A DNA stretch of 64,000 nucleotides from Rotaria sordida (lineage: Eukaryota > Rotifera > Eurotatoria > Philodinida > Philodinidae), in contig CAJNOL010000301.1 of the NCBI GenBank assembly GCA_905250125.1, forward strand, positions 62,001 to 126,000. Reading direction: 5' to 3'. Of the stretch, positions 22,488-36,500 are shown in pieces. Below the pieces are notes generated by a model. The model had not been told where the DNA came from and did not search any database. It saw only the letters and a list, made by a program, of their open reading frames with translations. Position numbers and translations under genes: made by a program. Position 1 is the stretch's first letter. The number at the start of each line of letters is the position of its first letter.

Positions 22488-24280
22488 AATTCAATTATGA
22501 AATAAAATAAATTAGAATGATCAAACTTGCTTCAGTGAGTTTTCTCACATCTATGTGCTTGTATATAAATACATAAAAAACACATTCTACTACTATTATT
22601 CTATGTGAAATAAAATAAATTGATAAATAAAAGAAAAAATATGTCTTCTTTTTTTTTTTTTTTTGTTGCTGAACATTACTTGTCAATATATATACATTTA
22701 TTTATGTTATATGCATACTAATCATACTCAAGGTTGGATAGACCGACGATGTTTCGACTGCCTTGACCTCCAATACATATTTATAATATATATATATGTA
22801 TGTGTGTATCCAAGTGCATACTTCTTGAAGACAAGGTAGTCATTGATGAGAAAAAAAGATGGTATATAAATGAGATAAGATTTAATAGTATATACATAAT
22901 AAATAAAAAAAAAGAAAGATTCGACATCCATTTAGTTAACTAGAAGAAAAAGTGTAAGGTAAGATGAAGAAATAAAAAAGTATGTTAGTAGTATTTTTTG
23001 TTTTTTTATGCATTATTATTTTTATTGGGGGAGATTTAACCTCGAGTTCATATTACCTGCTATTTACCTTAACAACATACTTGAAGAAGAAATGAAATAA
23101 ATAAAAAAACAGCCAGTATATATTTCTGTTCTTCAATTCGATTCTTGTTAGTTACGATACTGTTACTATTAAAGACATGTTTCTATAGATTGTTCTTGTC
23201 CTTGTTAGACGACACTTAGAGTTTTTTTTTTATTGATTATCTAACTTTCCTTTTATCGTTTGTTGATTCCGTTTGTCTCGACTAATATTCTCAGACACAC
23301 CAAGGAAAACTCTCGCCTTTCTTTTTTCTTTCTTTAGCTTGCGAAGACTTGCGTTTACAGTATGACCTTGTGTATATGATACCACAGGGATAGAGACGGC
23401 GGCGGGAGAACGGCGACAGCTGCAAGGTTATTCTTTACACTGAATCGAACTGTTGACTGACTCAGAGGAACTTGATGGTTACTATATGTGTTTGATTATG
23501 AATCCTTATTGAACTCGTGTACACACACTCATATATATATATATACATGATCGAAAGTTTTGATTAATATGATTTGGTGTACTTTTTTTTTTCCTTGTGT
23601 CTCGTCGATTGTCAAGGTCGTTCAAGAGAGTAATTATAAGAGTATGTTGATCGAAAGAGAAGAGAAAAAAAATGAAAAAGCGAACGAGAAGAAAAAAAAA
23701 AGAAGAGCTAAAGTAATAAAAGTCAGTATGTATAATGTGTGTTTGTGCATTCGAGCATTATTTACGATTCACTCGTCTTTCTCGTAATTTGATCAGACCG
23801 TTGTCGTATAAAGAATTATACAAGTTTTACACAGTATTCTTCGAATCGAGTGTTTCTAAACTATATTTTAGACTTTCGCTTATAAGTATCATTTGATCAT
23901 TAGGCATCAATCAGGAAAGAGCTAACAACGACATGTTCCAGATTGCTTTGTATTATGTAATTTCTTTCGTTTATTAGTGATCGGATAATTAAATAAGAGA
24001 AAGAGCAGAAGTTCGATAGATTTTTTCATCTCGTTCATTTGTTTTTCTGTTCTATTATTCTGATAATTATCAATCTATAACGATAGCAAATTTTTTCAAG
24101 AGAGCAAAAGAAGAAAAAAAAAAAAAGAAAGACCACAGCCTTCTCTAATTGCTACCAACGGAGCTTTTCGCAGTACTATCAGAAAAAGAAGACGACAACA
24201 AAAAAAAAACACAAAAAGAAAAGAGGAAGAAAAGAAACCTAGTTGTCGTTCTTCGTTTCTTCTTTTCTCGGTGTCTGTGA
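22488..24280. other. Intergenic stretch upstream of the KCTD-like gene
   Basis: Contains microsatellite-like TA runs (about 22780-22800 and 23530-23547), a GC-rich patch (ggcggcgggagaacggcgac, 23398-23417) and a purine-rich tract (about 24100-24240). It probably includes the promoter and 5' leader of the KCTD-like gene. The short frames here lie in low-complexity sequence and look spurious. Confidence 0.4.
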
Positions 24281-25276
24281 ATGTCAATATTCCAGAATAT
24301 TTTCAGGATGCCGTCGCCACCGCCGCCGGTTCCTGCACCCCGGAGTTTATCTGTCTCGTCACTCATATTCAAATGTACAGATAATGAAAAGAAAAATTTC
24401 AAGGATGATATTGTTACATTTAATATTGGCGGTCATATTTATTCAACAACATATTCAACAATCAATGAAAATGTTGATTCTCAATCATTATTAGCTTTAA
24501 TAATATCAAATCGAACAACAACTTCATTAGATAAAAATGGTCATTATTTTATTGATCGTGATGGTACATATTTTCGTTATATATTAAATTATTTTCGTGA
24601 TAAAAAATTATTTTTACCTGAAAATTTTACTGAATTAAAACAACTTTGTTCAGAAGCAAAATTTTATCAAATTGATCGACTTGTAAATGAAATAGAAAAT
24701 CGTTTAAATACAACAAATGAACAAAATAAACAATTACAAATTGGTTTAAATTTTACATTAATATCAAATTTAAATCAAGGTGGAAAAATTTTAACATTAA
24801 TTGGTCCATTAAAATTAATTTATTTATTTCATATTGAACCAATTGGAAGACAATTTTTAAAAACAATATCAAATTTTAATGATCCAACTAATATATCATG
24901 TCAATGTACATTTCCAGTTGATGATAAACTTATATCATGTCAACCATTTGATCAATTACAACGTATTGTACTTGCTAAACAAGCACGAAAAATGGGCATG
25001 GCTGTTAGTTATTGTGATGATTATTTTTATATACCTATTGAACGTCAAATTATGTTAAGAGATGAATTAGCACAATTATTATTAAATAAATATAATGGAA
25101 AATTATTACATACAAATATAACATATGAAAAAAAATCTAATACAGATCATGATGGTTCATATACTCTAGTCGAAAATTGGTTTATACCAAATATATCCAT
25201 TATAAAATGTTTAGAAACAAATGGAATAATGAATCAAGATGGAAATATTTATTCAAATACAAGCATGACAGATTGA
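24281..25276 (+). CDS. KCTD-family BTB/POZ (T1) domain protein
   Basis: Single-exon protein of up to 331 residues. After a proline-rich N-terminus, the BTB/T1 domain (about residues 43-143) contains DIVTFNIGGHIYSTTYSTI, HYFIDRDGTYFRYILNYFRD and the closing LPENFTELKQLCSEAKFYQI. This pattern marks the KCTD and Kv-T1 families. KCTD proteins typically assemble as pentamers and many are cullin-3 adaptors or G-beta-gamma partners. The C-terminal half has no TM segment, which excludes a potassium channel. I cannot place it in one KCTD subgroup. It is intronless in a gene-dense region of split genes, which may point to an old retrocopy or simply a compact family. A second in-frame ATG at 24308 would also suit as the start. 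Confidence 0.85.
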   Translation: MSIFQNIFRMPSPPPPVPAPRSLSVSSLIFKCTDNEKKNFKDDIVTFNIGGHIYSTTYSTINENVDSQSLLALIISNRTTTSLDKNGHYFIDRDGTYFRYILNYFRDKKLFLPENFTELKQLCSEAKFYQIDRLVNEIENRLNTTNEQNKQLQIGLNFTLISNLNQGGKILTLIGPLKLIYLFHIEPIGRQFLKTISNFNDPTNISCQCTFPVDDKLISCQPFDQLQRIVLAKQARKMGMAVSYCDDYFYIPIERQIMLRDELAQLLLNKYNGKLLHTNITYEKKSNTDHDGSYTLVENWFIPNISIIKCLETNGIMNQDGNIYSNTSMTD

Positions 25277-26841
25277 TTTTAAATTATTATTAGTATTATA
25301 ATTATTTTTTTTTTGCTCTTTTTGGTTTGCTATATGGTGAATTTGACAATCGTTTCTTCTTTTTCTTCTTCTTTTTCTTTTTTTTTTCTTTTTTGCAAAA
25401 TCGAGTGTGTGCATGTTTGAAAATAATCAGATAGAATCAAAAGTATACTAAATGATTTTTGTTAGAGTATAGCAAAGATTCAAATAGAATATCGTTTTAT
25501 TGATGAACGATTATGGAACAGTTGATGATGTACAGTGAGTTCTTTTTAAATAAATTCAGATACGCAAAAAAAAAAAACATTTTGCACAAATTATAGATAT
25601 TTTCGAAATCTATCAATTAATTTTCTAATATGTATGAAATTGGTGAATTTCGATGTTGATATTTATTTATAATGGTATATACCGGTGAATATTATTCAGT
25701 AGTTTATATTTTAAAAAGTAGAATTATTGTATAATTGTCGCATATGCTTCATAGGATAATTTATAAATGCAAGAATACTTAAATTATATCAAAGAAGGAA
25801 GCAAAATATATGTAATGTTGCAGAAAATTGTTGAGTTTTAATTCATTTAGAAAACTTGGTTTTTGTTTTTTCATAGTTATATGTTTTTCACAGACTGTAG
25901 TATAATATTATTATGTTTATTAAATTTATACAACTCTATAAGAAGATGTGAAAGTTTTTTTTTTTCTTCTTTATTTATCTATGACAACATATTTTGATTT
26001 GTGGTTCGTTGACAGATAAGTGACAGGTCTTGATCAAATAACTGAATTAATATAAACTAACCAATGCTTGAATAAGAACGAGGTCGTTAGTACCTTTTAT
26101 ATGAATTAAGGTCAAGATATATTTTATTTTATTTTTTCCGAATGATGAAACTAAACTACACAAGTTTACTAGAGTAGATCTATAGAAAATTTAGAGCTAA
26201 GAAAAAAAAAACAGTTGTCAAATAACGAATTGATCTAATCTTTGAAAAAACATTGAACTTTTCAGTAGTTGACCTAACCTTTTGCTTTCATTTCATATAA
26301 CTACTAACTGTCATACATTTATTCATTAATGGCAATTTATTTTGTTAGTTGACATTGCCATTCAAAAATTGAGTACATATGAATTGGCACCAGATTTCTT
26401 TAATTGCAATTGATTTATATATAAATTCAGTATTTATATCTTAATATGACATTTTCTTGAAAAAAAAAAATATGCAACTGTTCACATCGTTTATATTAAA
26501 ATGATTTTTTCATTAAATTCTATTATATAATTATAAGATTGTCAAATGATTTTATTTAATGATACACCTTAATGATCAATGAATGCATTTTATTTACAAA
26601 TCAAAAAATAAGTTTGTTAAGCTTAAAAAAAATAACGGGAGTATGTTTTTTCATTGCGTGACTATATAATATTTCTAAGAATTTGATTAAATTTCTCTAT
26701 TAATTGACTATTAATAGTAGAATTCTATAACTCAATCTTATTTTTCAAAGAAAAAAAAAGAAGAGAAAATACTAATCAAGCATAATAAAATATAGCCAGG
26801 GACGAGTAAGAAAGGCCAATGGTAGAAGCAATATAATTTTG

Positions 26842-26873
<32 letters not shown>

Positions 26874-26947
26874 TAAAATTTTTAAAAACAAAAAGAAATA
26901 GATGATTTCAAAATTTTAAAATTCTAATTTTTATTTTTCTTCAATAA
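25277..26947. other. Intergenic stretch, KCTD-like gene to LIM gene
   Basis: The 3' region of two convergent genes. It is AT-rich with poly(A)/(T) runs and a CA microsatellite. No gene seen. Confidence 0.4.
26848..26873. repeat. (CA)n microsatellite
   Basis: Uninterrupted CA dinucleotide run of about 26 bases downstream of the LIM gene. Confidence 0.9.
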
Positions 26948-28863
26948 TTAAATGCAATCTTTGCATAAAATTAAATTTCCATCTTGATAAAAACTTTCTT
27001 CAGCAATACATTTCTAAAGAATAAAAATAAAAATAAAAGACACAAAAAAAAAATTTTCTTTTTTCTACCTGACATTTTGAACATGTAAAACATTCTTTAT
27101 GCCAATATTTATCTTCAAATTCAAGATATTCAACATCAGCAATAATAGCTTTCTGACAAAGACTACATCGTTTTGCATGTTGATCTTCATAACATTTAGC
27201 ACAACATGGTTGACCATCAACCATTGAAATTTTTGAATGAGCCGATATTGGTTGTTTACATGTTACACCTAGAATTTTATCATAAATTAATTCGAAATAT
27301 TCATTGAAAAACAAAAAAGAATAGAAACTTCGTTTATTTATTATATATTCGATTTTGATTTGGATGAATACAACCCATTGTTGATCAAAAAAAATTTAAC
27401 CTTCGAATTTTTATATGTCAGTTATAGACAAAGCCTAATGAGATATAGACAAAATATGCCTTGATAATCAATTACAGAGGAATTTCAGCTCTCTCGATAG
27501 TTTTTCGAAGTGAAAGGAGATAGAAAAACTTGACAGATAGTTTTCCGACAATAGCGCGAAACTTTCCCAGACACGACGCAAAAAATCGGCGGGATGCTGA
27601 TTTACTCCAGCCTCTCGCATATCGAAGTCTACATTCGTGCCTGTAAAAACTACCTAATTTATGAAGGCTTTCTTTGAACAAGATTCATTACATTAGTTAA
27701 TGATCATTTTGTTAAAAGCTTAGTTAGATGAAGAAGCTATCAAGATTAATTCTAACATGCAAACATATTTCCATATGAAAATTAAACCAGAAGAAAGTTC
27801 TATTCGAAATAAGTGAAATATTATCTCTATTCTTCTCTGTAATATTATCATAATGTAGAGTAGTACTGGTAAAACGGCCAACATCTTTCTGTTTAAAAGT
27901 TACAGACAATCAAATTTAACTACTTCGACTCTTTTATTTTGAAATATTTTTAATAGTCTTCAGTTAGAATATTATATTCTCTTGATTAATTTTTTTTATT
28001 TTTCTCTTTATAATATAAATTGTGAATACATACACAAGAAACAAGCCGCATGATAAGAAGCTCCAGCAAATGTAATACCAGCCGATGTAACCACTGAATT
28101 ACATTTAGCACAACGTTTACGTGGAAAACGTTGTTCATGACATGCTGCACATAAATAATCATTATTAAATGGATAGAATTGTGATGTAATTCCTTTTCGA
28201 CAATCAACACAAGCAAAACATTCAGGCTAGAAAAAAAAGGAATTTTTTTTTTGTTTAGAGTTTATTTTTATGGGTTTTTTTTTTTGTATAAACATACATG
28301 ATACTGTTTACCATCAAATTCCGTAATACCTATATATATATATATATATATGAAAAAAAATAATAATTAATATAGAAAAACAAACAAAAATAAATAAACA
28401 CTTACGAGATCCAGCTGGAAATGTATTCGTACATTTTGTACATACACTAGAATAAATATAAAAAGAAATAATTTTGTTGCTTAATGATTCTCAGCATGAA
28501 AAATTTCTTTAATTGTCATATGAGACATCAATCTTTCAATAATAGATTAAATTTTATTAATTATACTTATTGATTTAATTGATATTTTCAAGAGTTAATT
28601 ATATTAATTAGAAAGAGAAAATTACAAATAAATTTTCCTTCACATAAGACAGACATTCTTATAAAACTATATATTGTCATCATTATCACACATTATGTGT
28701 ATTTTATTGAAAAGTCTGATGATGATGATAACAGCTAAACAATTGCTTTATGTCTATTAAGGAAATCTCATGAAGAATATTTTTTTTTGTCTATCTAAAT
28801 CTATTAAATGAACTAATAAACCTTCGATACGATCATTCAGCTATTTTATTTATCTTACCTCAT
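26948..28863 (-). CDS. Three-LIM-domain protein, FHL-like
   Basis: LIM-only adaptor of about 178 residues. FHL-type proteins bind actin-associated and nuclear partners. Three complete zinc-binding LIM domains can be read. LIM1 opens with MSVCTKCTNTFPAG and continues CFACVDCRKG. LIM2 opens with CAKCNSVV and continues CFLCVTC. LIM3 opens with CSLCQKAI, continues WHKECFTCSKC and ends LCKDCI. The closing exon ends at 26948-26950. The first coding exon (28859-28863) appears to give only ATGAG; the next exon completes the second codon. The intron at about 27271-28033 is large and featureless. FHL proteins usually have four and a half LIM domains, so this is either a short relative or another LIM-only group. 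No kinase, PDZ or homeodomain is attached. Confidence 0.82.
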
Positions 28864-30594
28864 TGTTGTATTTTAATGTAAATAAAAAATGCGTTGAATA
28901 AATATGAAAGGATTATTTTATAAAACAAGAAAAGAATATTCCGAGATAAGAGATATTATTGTGGCGGTTACCACAACTAATTCTTCTTCTAAAATGAAAG
29001 CATAATAGTATAAATATAAACAAGAGGGAGGAGAAAACGAATGGTTGGTGTACTAGAAAACAAATCTTAGCTGGATATCATCAATCTCTCGCTTGATTTA
29101 TTCTTTACTATATAAACGAAGACGACACTCAACATGTGGCGCAGTTAGCTGTCCTAACGATTCCATCCATCTATGCGCCAGCTATGTCAGTCTCATTCGT
29201 AATTTCTTTCTCCCCTGCTCTCTCCCTCTCTTTTTTTTCTTTGGATTCCTGTACAAAATATGAGTACACGAAAGATGCGTAAGCATCTCTTGCTGTTACA
29301 TTCTGATATTTTTTTTCTTTTCTTCTATGAATAATATACAGAAAAGACGACATATAGAATAATATCTTCTTTTTGTGTCGTACAAATACAAACAAAGTGT
29401 TAGACAAAAACCTGCATCATGCTTTGTTGGCAACTAGAATATATATATATATAGTGTGTTCTGTTTGTTTTATACAATGTTCTCGCTTTCTTTTCTTCTT
29501 ATTTTATTGTTAGACAGCTTGTATAATGACATTCCATATCATGACAATCCTAATTATATCACATATTGTTTCATACAAAAGGAAATTGAAAGGAAAAAAA
29601 ATAGACTTTATATTTCTTTCAAATGTAATCATATTGTTTTTTTTTATCAATTTTAAAGAAGACATTAATTTCATTCGTCATTGACATTGCTTGCATACAT
29701 GATTGAAAGATCAATTAATGTTTGGTATGAAAGATTAATATATTTAACAGAGCATAACTGATAATCAAAGATATTGCTATATAAGGTGTCATCAAAAAAG
29801 ACAACTAATGTAAGAGTTATTAATAAGTCCAGAAACTAATCTTTTTATATACATGATTCCATTTATCCGAGAATTAATAAAAAGATTTTACTTCTTATTA
29901 ACACATTTTTTGTTTTTCAATAGATAATAAAAGGTTCAATGAACTTGAATTAACATATATAAAGTTTAAATAATTCTATTTATTATAATAGAAATGATTC
30001 AGAACTTTCTATAAAACAAACTACAATAATAAAAATAACCTAGAAGTCACACACTTTCGATTTGGGCCATAAACTAAACAAGTGACATTTCGTGATAAAT
30101 GATGCAAACATTTAGCTGTCGTTTTTTTTTTTTCTTCATCCCAATAGAATTGCAATATAATCACTTGTGGTCTTCGTTATTAAAGATAAAAGAGAAAAAA
30201 ATAGATATTAATTGACCTAACAAAGTACAGGAGGGACTTGAAGATACATCAACAATAATGATGGATTTCCCTTCGTTTTTTTTTTTTTCAATAATTATAA
30301 TTGAAACATGCAAAGCTTTTATTAAATAACAAAATATTATACAGAAAAAAAAAAGTCTTTTGTTATATCAATAATTGAAAATCTTCTTTCTATATACTAC
30401 CTGATTCTTTTTTTTTCTCTTCATCATCAATCTAACAGTTAGATGTCGTCATTCCGTAATACTACAATTGAATATAAGAACAAGCCAATGAAAATCAAAT
30501 GTCAATTACCTATTCAAATCTATATGTTTATTTTTAGATGTTATGTTTTGTTTTATTTTTTTCATGAAATTCAAAAATATAATTCAATTTTAGA
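28864..30594. other. Intergenic stretch between LIM gene and receptor phosphatase
   Basis: Divergent promoter region of the LIM and phosphatase genes. AT-rich with TA runs near 29440. The short frames at 29171-29407 (minus) and 29456-29656 (plus) show no family features. No repeat recognised. Confidence 0.4.
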
Positions 30595-33500
30595 ATGAAT
30601 TATATTATTTTTAAAAATATTCATTATTATTTATTATTAAATTTTTTATTTATAAAATTTTCATTTATTTCTTTAACAATAATTCATGAAATAAATCAAG
30701 TTATTTTTCTTAATCCTCAAACAAATAGAGCATTAATTCGATGTCCATTAAATTATAAACATAATTTTAATATTGAATGGTATAATGTTATAAATAATCG
30801 AACTGAAATTACTCATAATGAATATTATCATATTTATGGTTTACAACCATCTGATCATGAATTTATTTGTTCGAGTATTTCTGAAATAAATGGAAAATAT
30901 AGAATGAAAATTCGAATTTATGGTAAGTGAGATTAGTTTATTTTTTTGATGTTGAATAAAAGTCTAGAGAAATAAATTTACGAATATATTGTCATCTTAT
31001 TCTTATAATTGCAGTCATTTATTTCTTATTCAAAGAATAAATGATTGATTAATATATGAAGATAATAACATACGACTAAAAAACAAGAATCGTTACATCT
31101 GTGACAAACTTAGGAATGAAAAATGTTATCTATGTCAACTTTTTTTTTTCTTTTCATTTGTTTTGTCAGTTATTATATATTGTTTTCATTAAGGGTATCC
31201 AAAGATTGTCTTATTGGAAATAGCAAAAATTGTAAATTGTTTCGAGTTTTTCTTAAAATAGCTTTTTCATGAGAAAAAAAAAATAGTTGATGTTTAGACT
31301 TTTTTTATTCGAAGGACAAAAAATATCCCTTTCGGAAACGGTATCTAGTGCCCATAAAAAATTTTCAGCTCGATCGAACATAATATCTCGGAGAAACAGA
31401 GAGGAAAGTTGATACCATTGTGATCCCAGTATCTCATAGAAGACAGCATTGAAAATGACAAAATTTTTGGTGTACTTATCAGAATCTACCTGCCTTGAAA
31501 ATTTCAAATTTTTCTGATGAACCATTCTCTAGAAATTCTGGGAAGGAAGTGCCTTTTATATATCACTATTGGATGAAATAACTGTATATGCAATGTTGCA
31601 AAAATTTCTACGAAGTACATGCTGTATCATCTCATTTGTTTAAAAACGGCATAGATGAATACTTGAAGAACTAATTTTGCGCTTTTGAAACGTGCTCAAC
31701 GAGCAACAACAACAATTAGAAATGAGACACCGCACAGAAATACTTTATGGATCTCTAATATGTATCATGATCGATTTATTCAATACGATGACATTGTACA
31801 GTACTGGCCAAAAATATAGAACCATTTTATTCTTGGTTTTTTCTATAATGCTAAATAGTTAGTTCAAATTCAAATAGTGATTCTGATAGCCAATGAGGTT
31901 TCCTATTTGATGCACTTTATAGCAGAATTTCATCAATGAACCATGATGGAAAGATTTTTAAAAAAACCATAGTTTTCAAAGTCGGGAATATGTTGTTGAA
32001 ATAATTTTTCGACAATATTATCTTAAAGAGCCCAAAATTCTGAACAAAATGATGGATCGCCGCATTTTCTACGACCTTTCATTAAAAAGTTACAAGCATT
32101 ACAAAAAACAAAAAAAAGTCATTTTTTGATAAATTTCGATTCTTTTTGTTTTTTATATTCTTTGTAACTTTTTAATGGAAGGTCGTAGCAAATGCGACGA
32201 CCCATCATTTTATTCAGAATTTTGGGCTCTTTAAGATGACACTATCGAAAAATTATTTTAACAATATCTTCCCGGATTTGAAAAATATGGTTTTCTAGAA
32301 GTCTTTTCATCATGATTCATTGATAAAACTCTGCTATAAAGTGCATTATATACGAAACTTCATTGACTATCACAATCACTATTTGAACTTGAGCTAACTG
32401 TTTAGCATTATAGAAAAAACCAAGAATAAAATGGTTCTAAATTTTTGGCCAGTAATGTTAACGATTATTACCGATATTAAAACTATTCGAAATCTTCATA
32501 AAAGAGCTTCGTAGAAAAAAGATGATAAAATACAGAATGGTCACTACGGAGTTTTCCAGAAAATCAAAGCTTTAGTTTTTCGACACCTATAACTCGGAAA
32601 TAAAATTTGCTTACATCACACGATATGGTAGAGCAAATTATTCTTTACAAAGTGAGACATCCTCACTATGGTTTTTTTGTCGAACTGCATCCGATTTATT
32701 GAAACTCTCAAATAGGATTTTTGTCACATCGTTCTCTCCCAAAGATCACTAAAATGACCAGCCTGGGAAGCTCTACAAACTCGAATGCGTCTAATCGATA
32801 TCAATATTCTATTCTAGTATTTGTTTCCTCAGTGATTCTTTTGAAATTGCTATGTGAATAAATACGAAAATTTCAGAAAATTAATTTACTATTTAAATCT
32901 TTATTCATTAAATAAATAAATAAATAATTTCATATATATATATATATTTAGATCGTCCATTACCTGTTCGACATATTTTTATTAAAAAAAGAACAAATAC
33001 AAGTCTAACTATTCAATGGAAAGATGATGATTACAATCGAAATGCTAATATAACTTATTATGATTTAATTTTAAAGTAAGAAAAAGAAACATTATAAATT
33101 TTTCTAAAAATTTCTTTTGCATCTAGACTTAATAATAAAATTCGATTTCGTATTTCTGTTAATCATACACAATCAACTTATACATTTTTATCATTATATT
33201 CAAATACACTTTATTCAATTGATATATCAGCAGTAGATGTTTGGAAACGCTATAGTCGAAATGTAACAATAATTGGACGAACATTATCATCAAATAAATA
33301 TGATAATATTTCATCTCATAAATTAATTGATCGTCATTTACTCGATCAATTGATATCATGTTATCGTCTTAATCATCAATTATTATTAGTTGAATTTAAT
33401 CGTTCACAATTTCTAATGAAAAATTATATTTATAATTTAACTATATATAATCATGAAGATCGTATAATATTAAGTGATAATCTTTATTCTTTAAAACAAC

Positions 33501-36500
33501 AATTACCTATAATTAAAACATTAAATTCATTTATATATCATTTAAAAGAACAAAATTTACGATGTAAAATAAAATTAATTATATCAACAATTCAATTAGA
33601 ATTTCTTGGAACAACATATAAATATTGTGAAGATTTTTATCCTATTTATTCACCATTAACTTGTTTAATTAAACCAATAAAAAAACATAAATTTTATTTA
33701 ATGATAAATATGCATTTATATAATAATCATAAACATATAATGACACTTAAACCAAATTATATATTCTATCAAATAAAACAAAATCATTTTATTAAAAAAA
33801 ATATTTATGATATTCATAAAGTAAGTTCGAACAATCTAAAATATTTCATTGAAATAAAATATGACATACGCTAAAGTACTTTTGTTATTAATAGAAAAAT
33901 GTATTTAAGAAATTTACTAAAATCAATATTGTATGTGCTATTTCAGGACACATATTTCACCTTTCATTTGATTTTGATTCTTTACAAGGGTTATTTTGCT
34001 AAATAGTTTTTTTTTAACATAGATATCGATAAAAATATCGGTTCTATCAGCTAACTATTAATTAGTTAGTTAATTAGTTTATTAAACTAGCTAATTAATT
34101 ATTAAAGTAGTTAGTTTATTAAAGTAGTTAATTAATCACTTTGTTAATTAATAGCTTTATTAAACCAATTGATTGATTAATTCGGTAGTTTATTAGATTA
34201 GTTAATTAATTTATTAAACTAATTAATTAGTTAACTAATAGATTCATGAAGCAATAATTAGCAAATATCTCTCTAACCATAAGAGAAAAAAATCTGAAAA
34301 TTTAAGAATAGACTATACAGCACGGAATGCATCTATGAAATTTTTAGCAAGATCGGACGTCAAAAAATTCCCTTTTGGAAATCGGTTTTATAGAGACCCT
34401 CTGAAGTTTGGAAACAAAAATTGTTGTCTTATCGTCATCTGGAGATTTTGATGAATGATTGATTTTGAACTTTTCATTCGGTTATAAGAGCTTTTTGTGG
34501 TTCTATGTCACAACTCTAACGAAAAGTAAACCAAAATCTTTGAAGAACTTTTGCAGGCTCGGAAAAACATTTGGATAGAGATTTTGTAACCTCAGAAGTT
34601 GTGTGTCGCTAACGCTAGTTTGTTAGTGATAACTCTTCTGAACAAAGGTCTTTAATGCTGATTTTTTCAGCTTATCTAGGATAACTTAACATGCATGTAG
34701 CGTATGAAAGTTCAATATTCTGAGATACACATGTTTTAATTTTTTGAAATCACGTCACTAACGAATGAGTTTGTCTATATGCTTGATAATCTACTCGATC
34801 CTTCAGAAAAAAATTAAATCAATACACTCCTAGAGTCACTGAGTTTGTTTATAGACTTATGGATTACTCGTTAAGATATCTGTGAAAGTCTTGCCCTATA
34901 CTTCAACATTCTTTTTTTTGTGTTCGAGTTTTACAAAATTCAATATACATAATGAAAATGAATGAACTTTCGGGATTTCATCAATGACCGATGAATAGAA
35001 AAAAATTAAAGATAATTGAAATATGAGATATATCATGGTTCGTATATTAATATTTTTCTTAAGTTTAACTACAATTTTCCTGTTCTAATGTCATGCTAGA
35101 CACAAAAATCTTATCAATCGTCAACAATTAAGATATCATTTCCATCGTAAATCTCGTATAAATAATCATTAATCATCGATTAATTAGTTTTGCTATGTGC
35201 TGATAACTATCTAATTATATAATCTTCCGGTTTCTTTTGATATTCGGAGACTTATCGAGTAAATGATACTTTAGACGTAATACATAACCTTCTCTTCATT
35301 TATTAATTAATAAACTAGAAGTTTTATTTATATTTGACTATTGAGCTATATTACTACTGTAATATAATAGAAATATTTTTATGATAAGACTAAAGTTGTT
35401 CTATGATAGAAGAGTTTATTTCGATAAGTATTAACTTCTACAATATTATGAATTATATATTCTATATTAATTTCTTTTAGTATGTCACTGCTGATATATT
35501 TGATATAAAAGAAAATTATTCTATTATTGTTGAAAATAATCTTATTGGTAGTGATAAAAATGAAAAAATAAATATTTCAATATTATGTTCAATTAATCGA
35601 TTAGGTATTGCATATTTTATATATTTATTTTTTCTTAAATTTTTAATCTTGTATTTTTATTTTTTCATTTAGCACCTATCAATCGAAATAATCGAATATC
35701 AAATAATATTATTATTATTATTACTATTAGTCTTATTTTATTAAGTATTATTTTAATAGGTTTAGTATTTTTTATTATTTATCAAAAGTAAGAAATAGTT
35801 TTCAAAAGAAAATAATATTAATTTTATTATATAAAATAGAGGTTTGATGTCTAATTGTTATCATATATTACTTCATTATATAAATTCATTTCGTAAAAAT
35901 CATCATCCAAGATCTCGTCTTGTACAAATTAATAATTCTACAAATGAAAATATTGAAAAAAAATTTGATATAAATTATGGTAGATTAAATTTTGAATTAG
36001 TATCGAGCAAATTTTTTTTTTTTTTTGTCTCTTCTATAGAAGAATTTGATACAATATCAATTCCAATTCAGCAATTCCCATCATATGTAAAATATATGCA
36101 TAAAGATAATGATTTTGGTTTCATTCGATTATTTGAAGTAGAAAATAAAATTATTGATTTTTTTTTTTGTAAATCTTTTTCTTTTCTTAATTTGTAGAAT
36201 ATTGGTGATTTATCAAAAACTTATAATTTTTCTACTGATATATCACAAATTGAACATAATCAATGTAAAAATCGTTATATAAATATATTAACATGTATAT
36301 AGAAAAGAACAAATTGTATATTAGAAAATCATTTTTTAATATTTAGATGATCATTCACGTGTAAAATTATCCTGTGATGAAAATGATGGTAAAGAAATTT
36401 ATATCAATGCAAATTATATTGATGTAAATTAACTTTGGGAATTTTTTTTTTTGGTAATAAAAATTTTCATTTAGGGATTCCATAAAACTAATGCATATAT

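Noticed and set aside
24096-24402. Minus-strand frames opposite the KCTD start
   Set aside because: They arise from purine/pyrimidine-rich low-complexity sequence opposite the KCTD leader.
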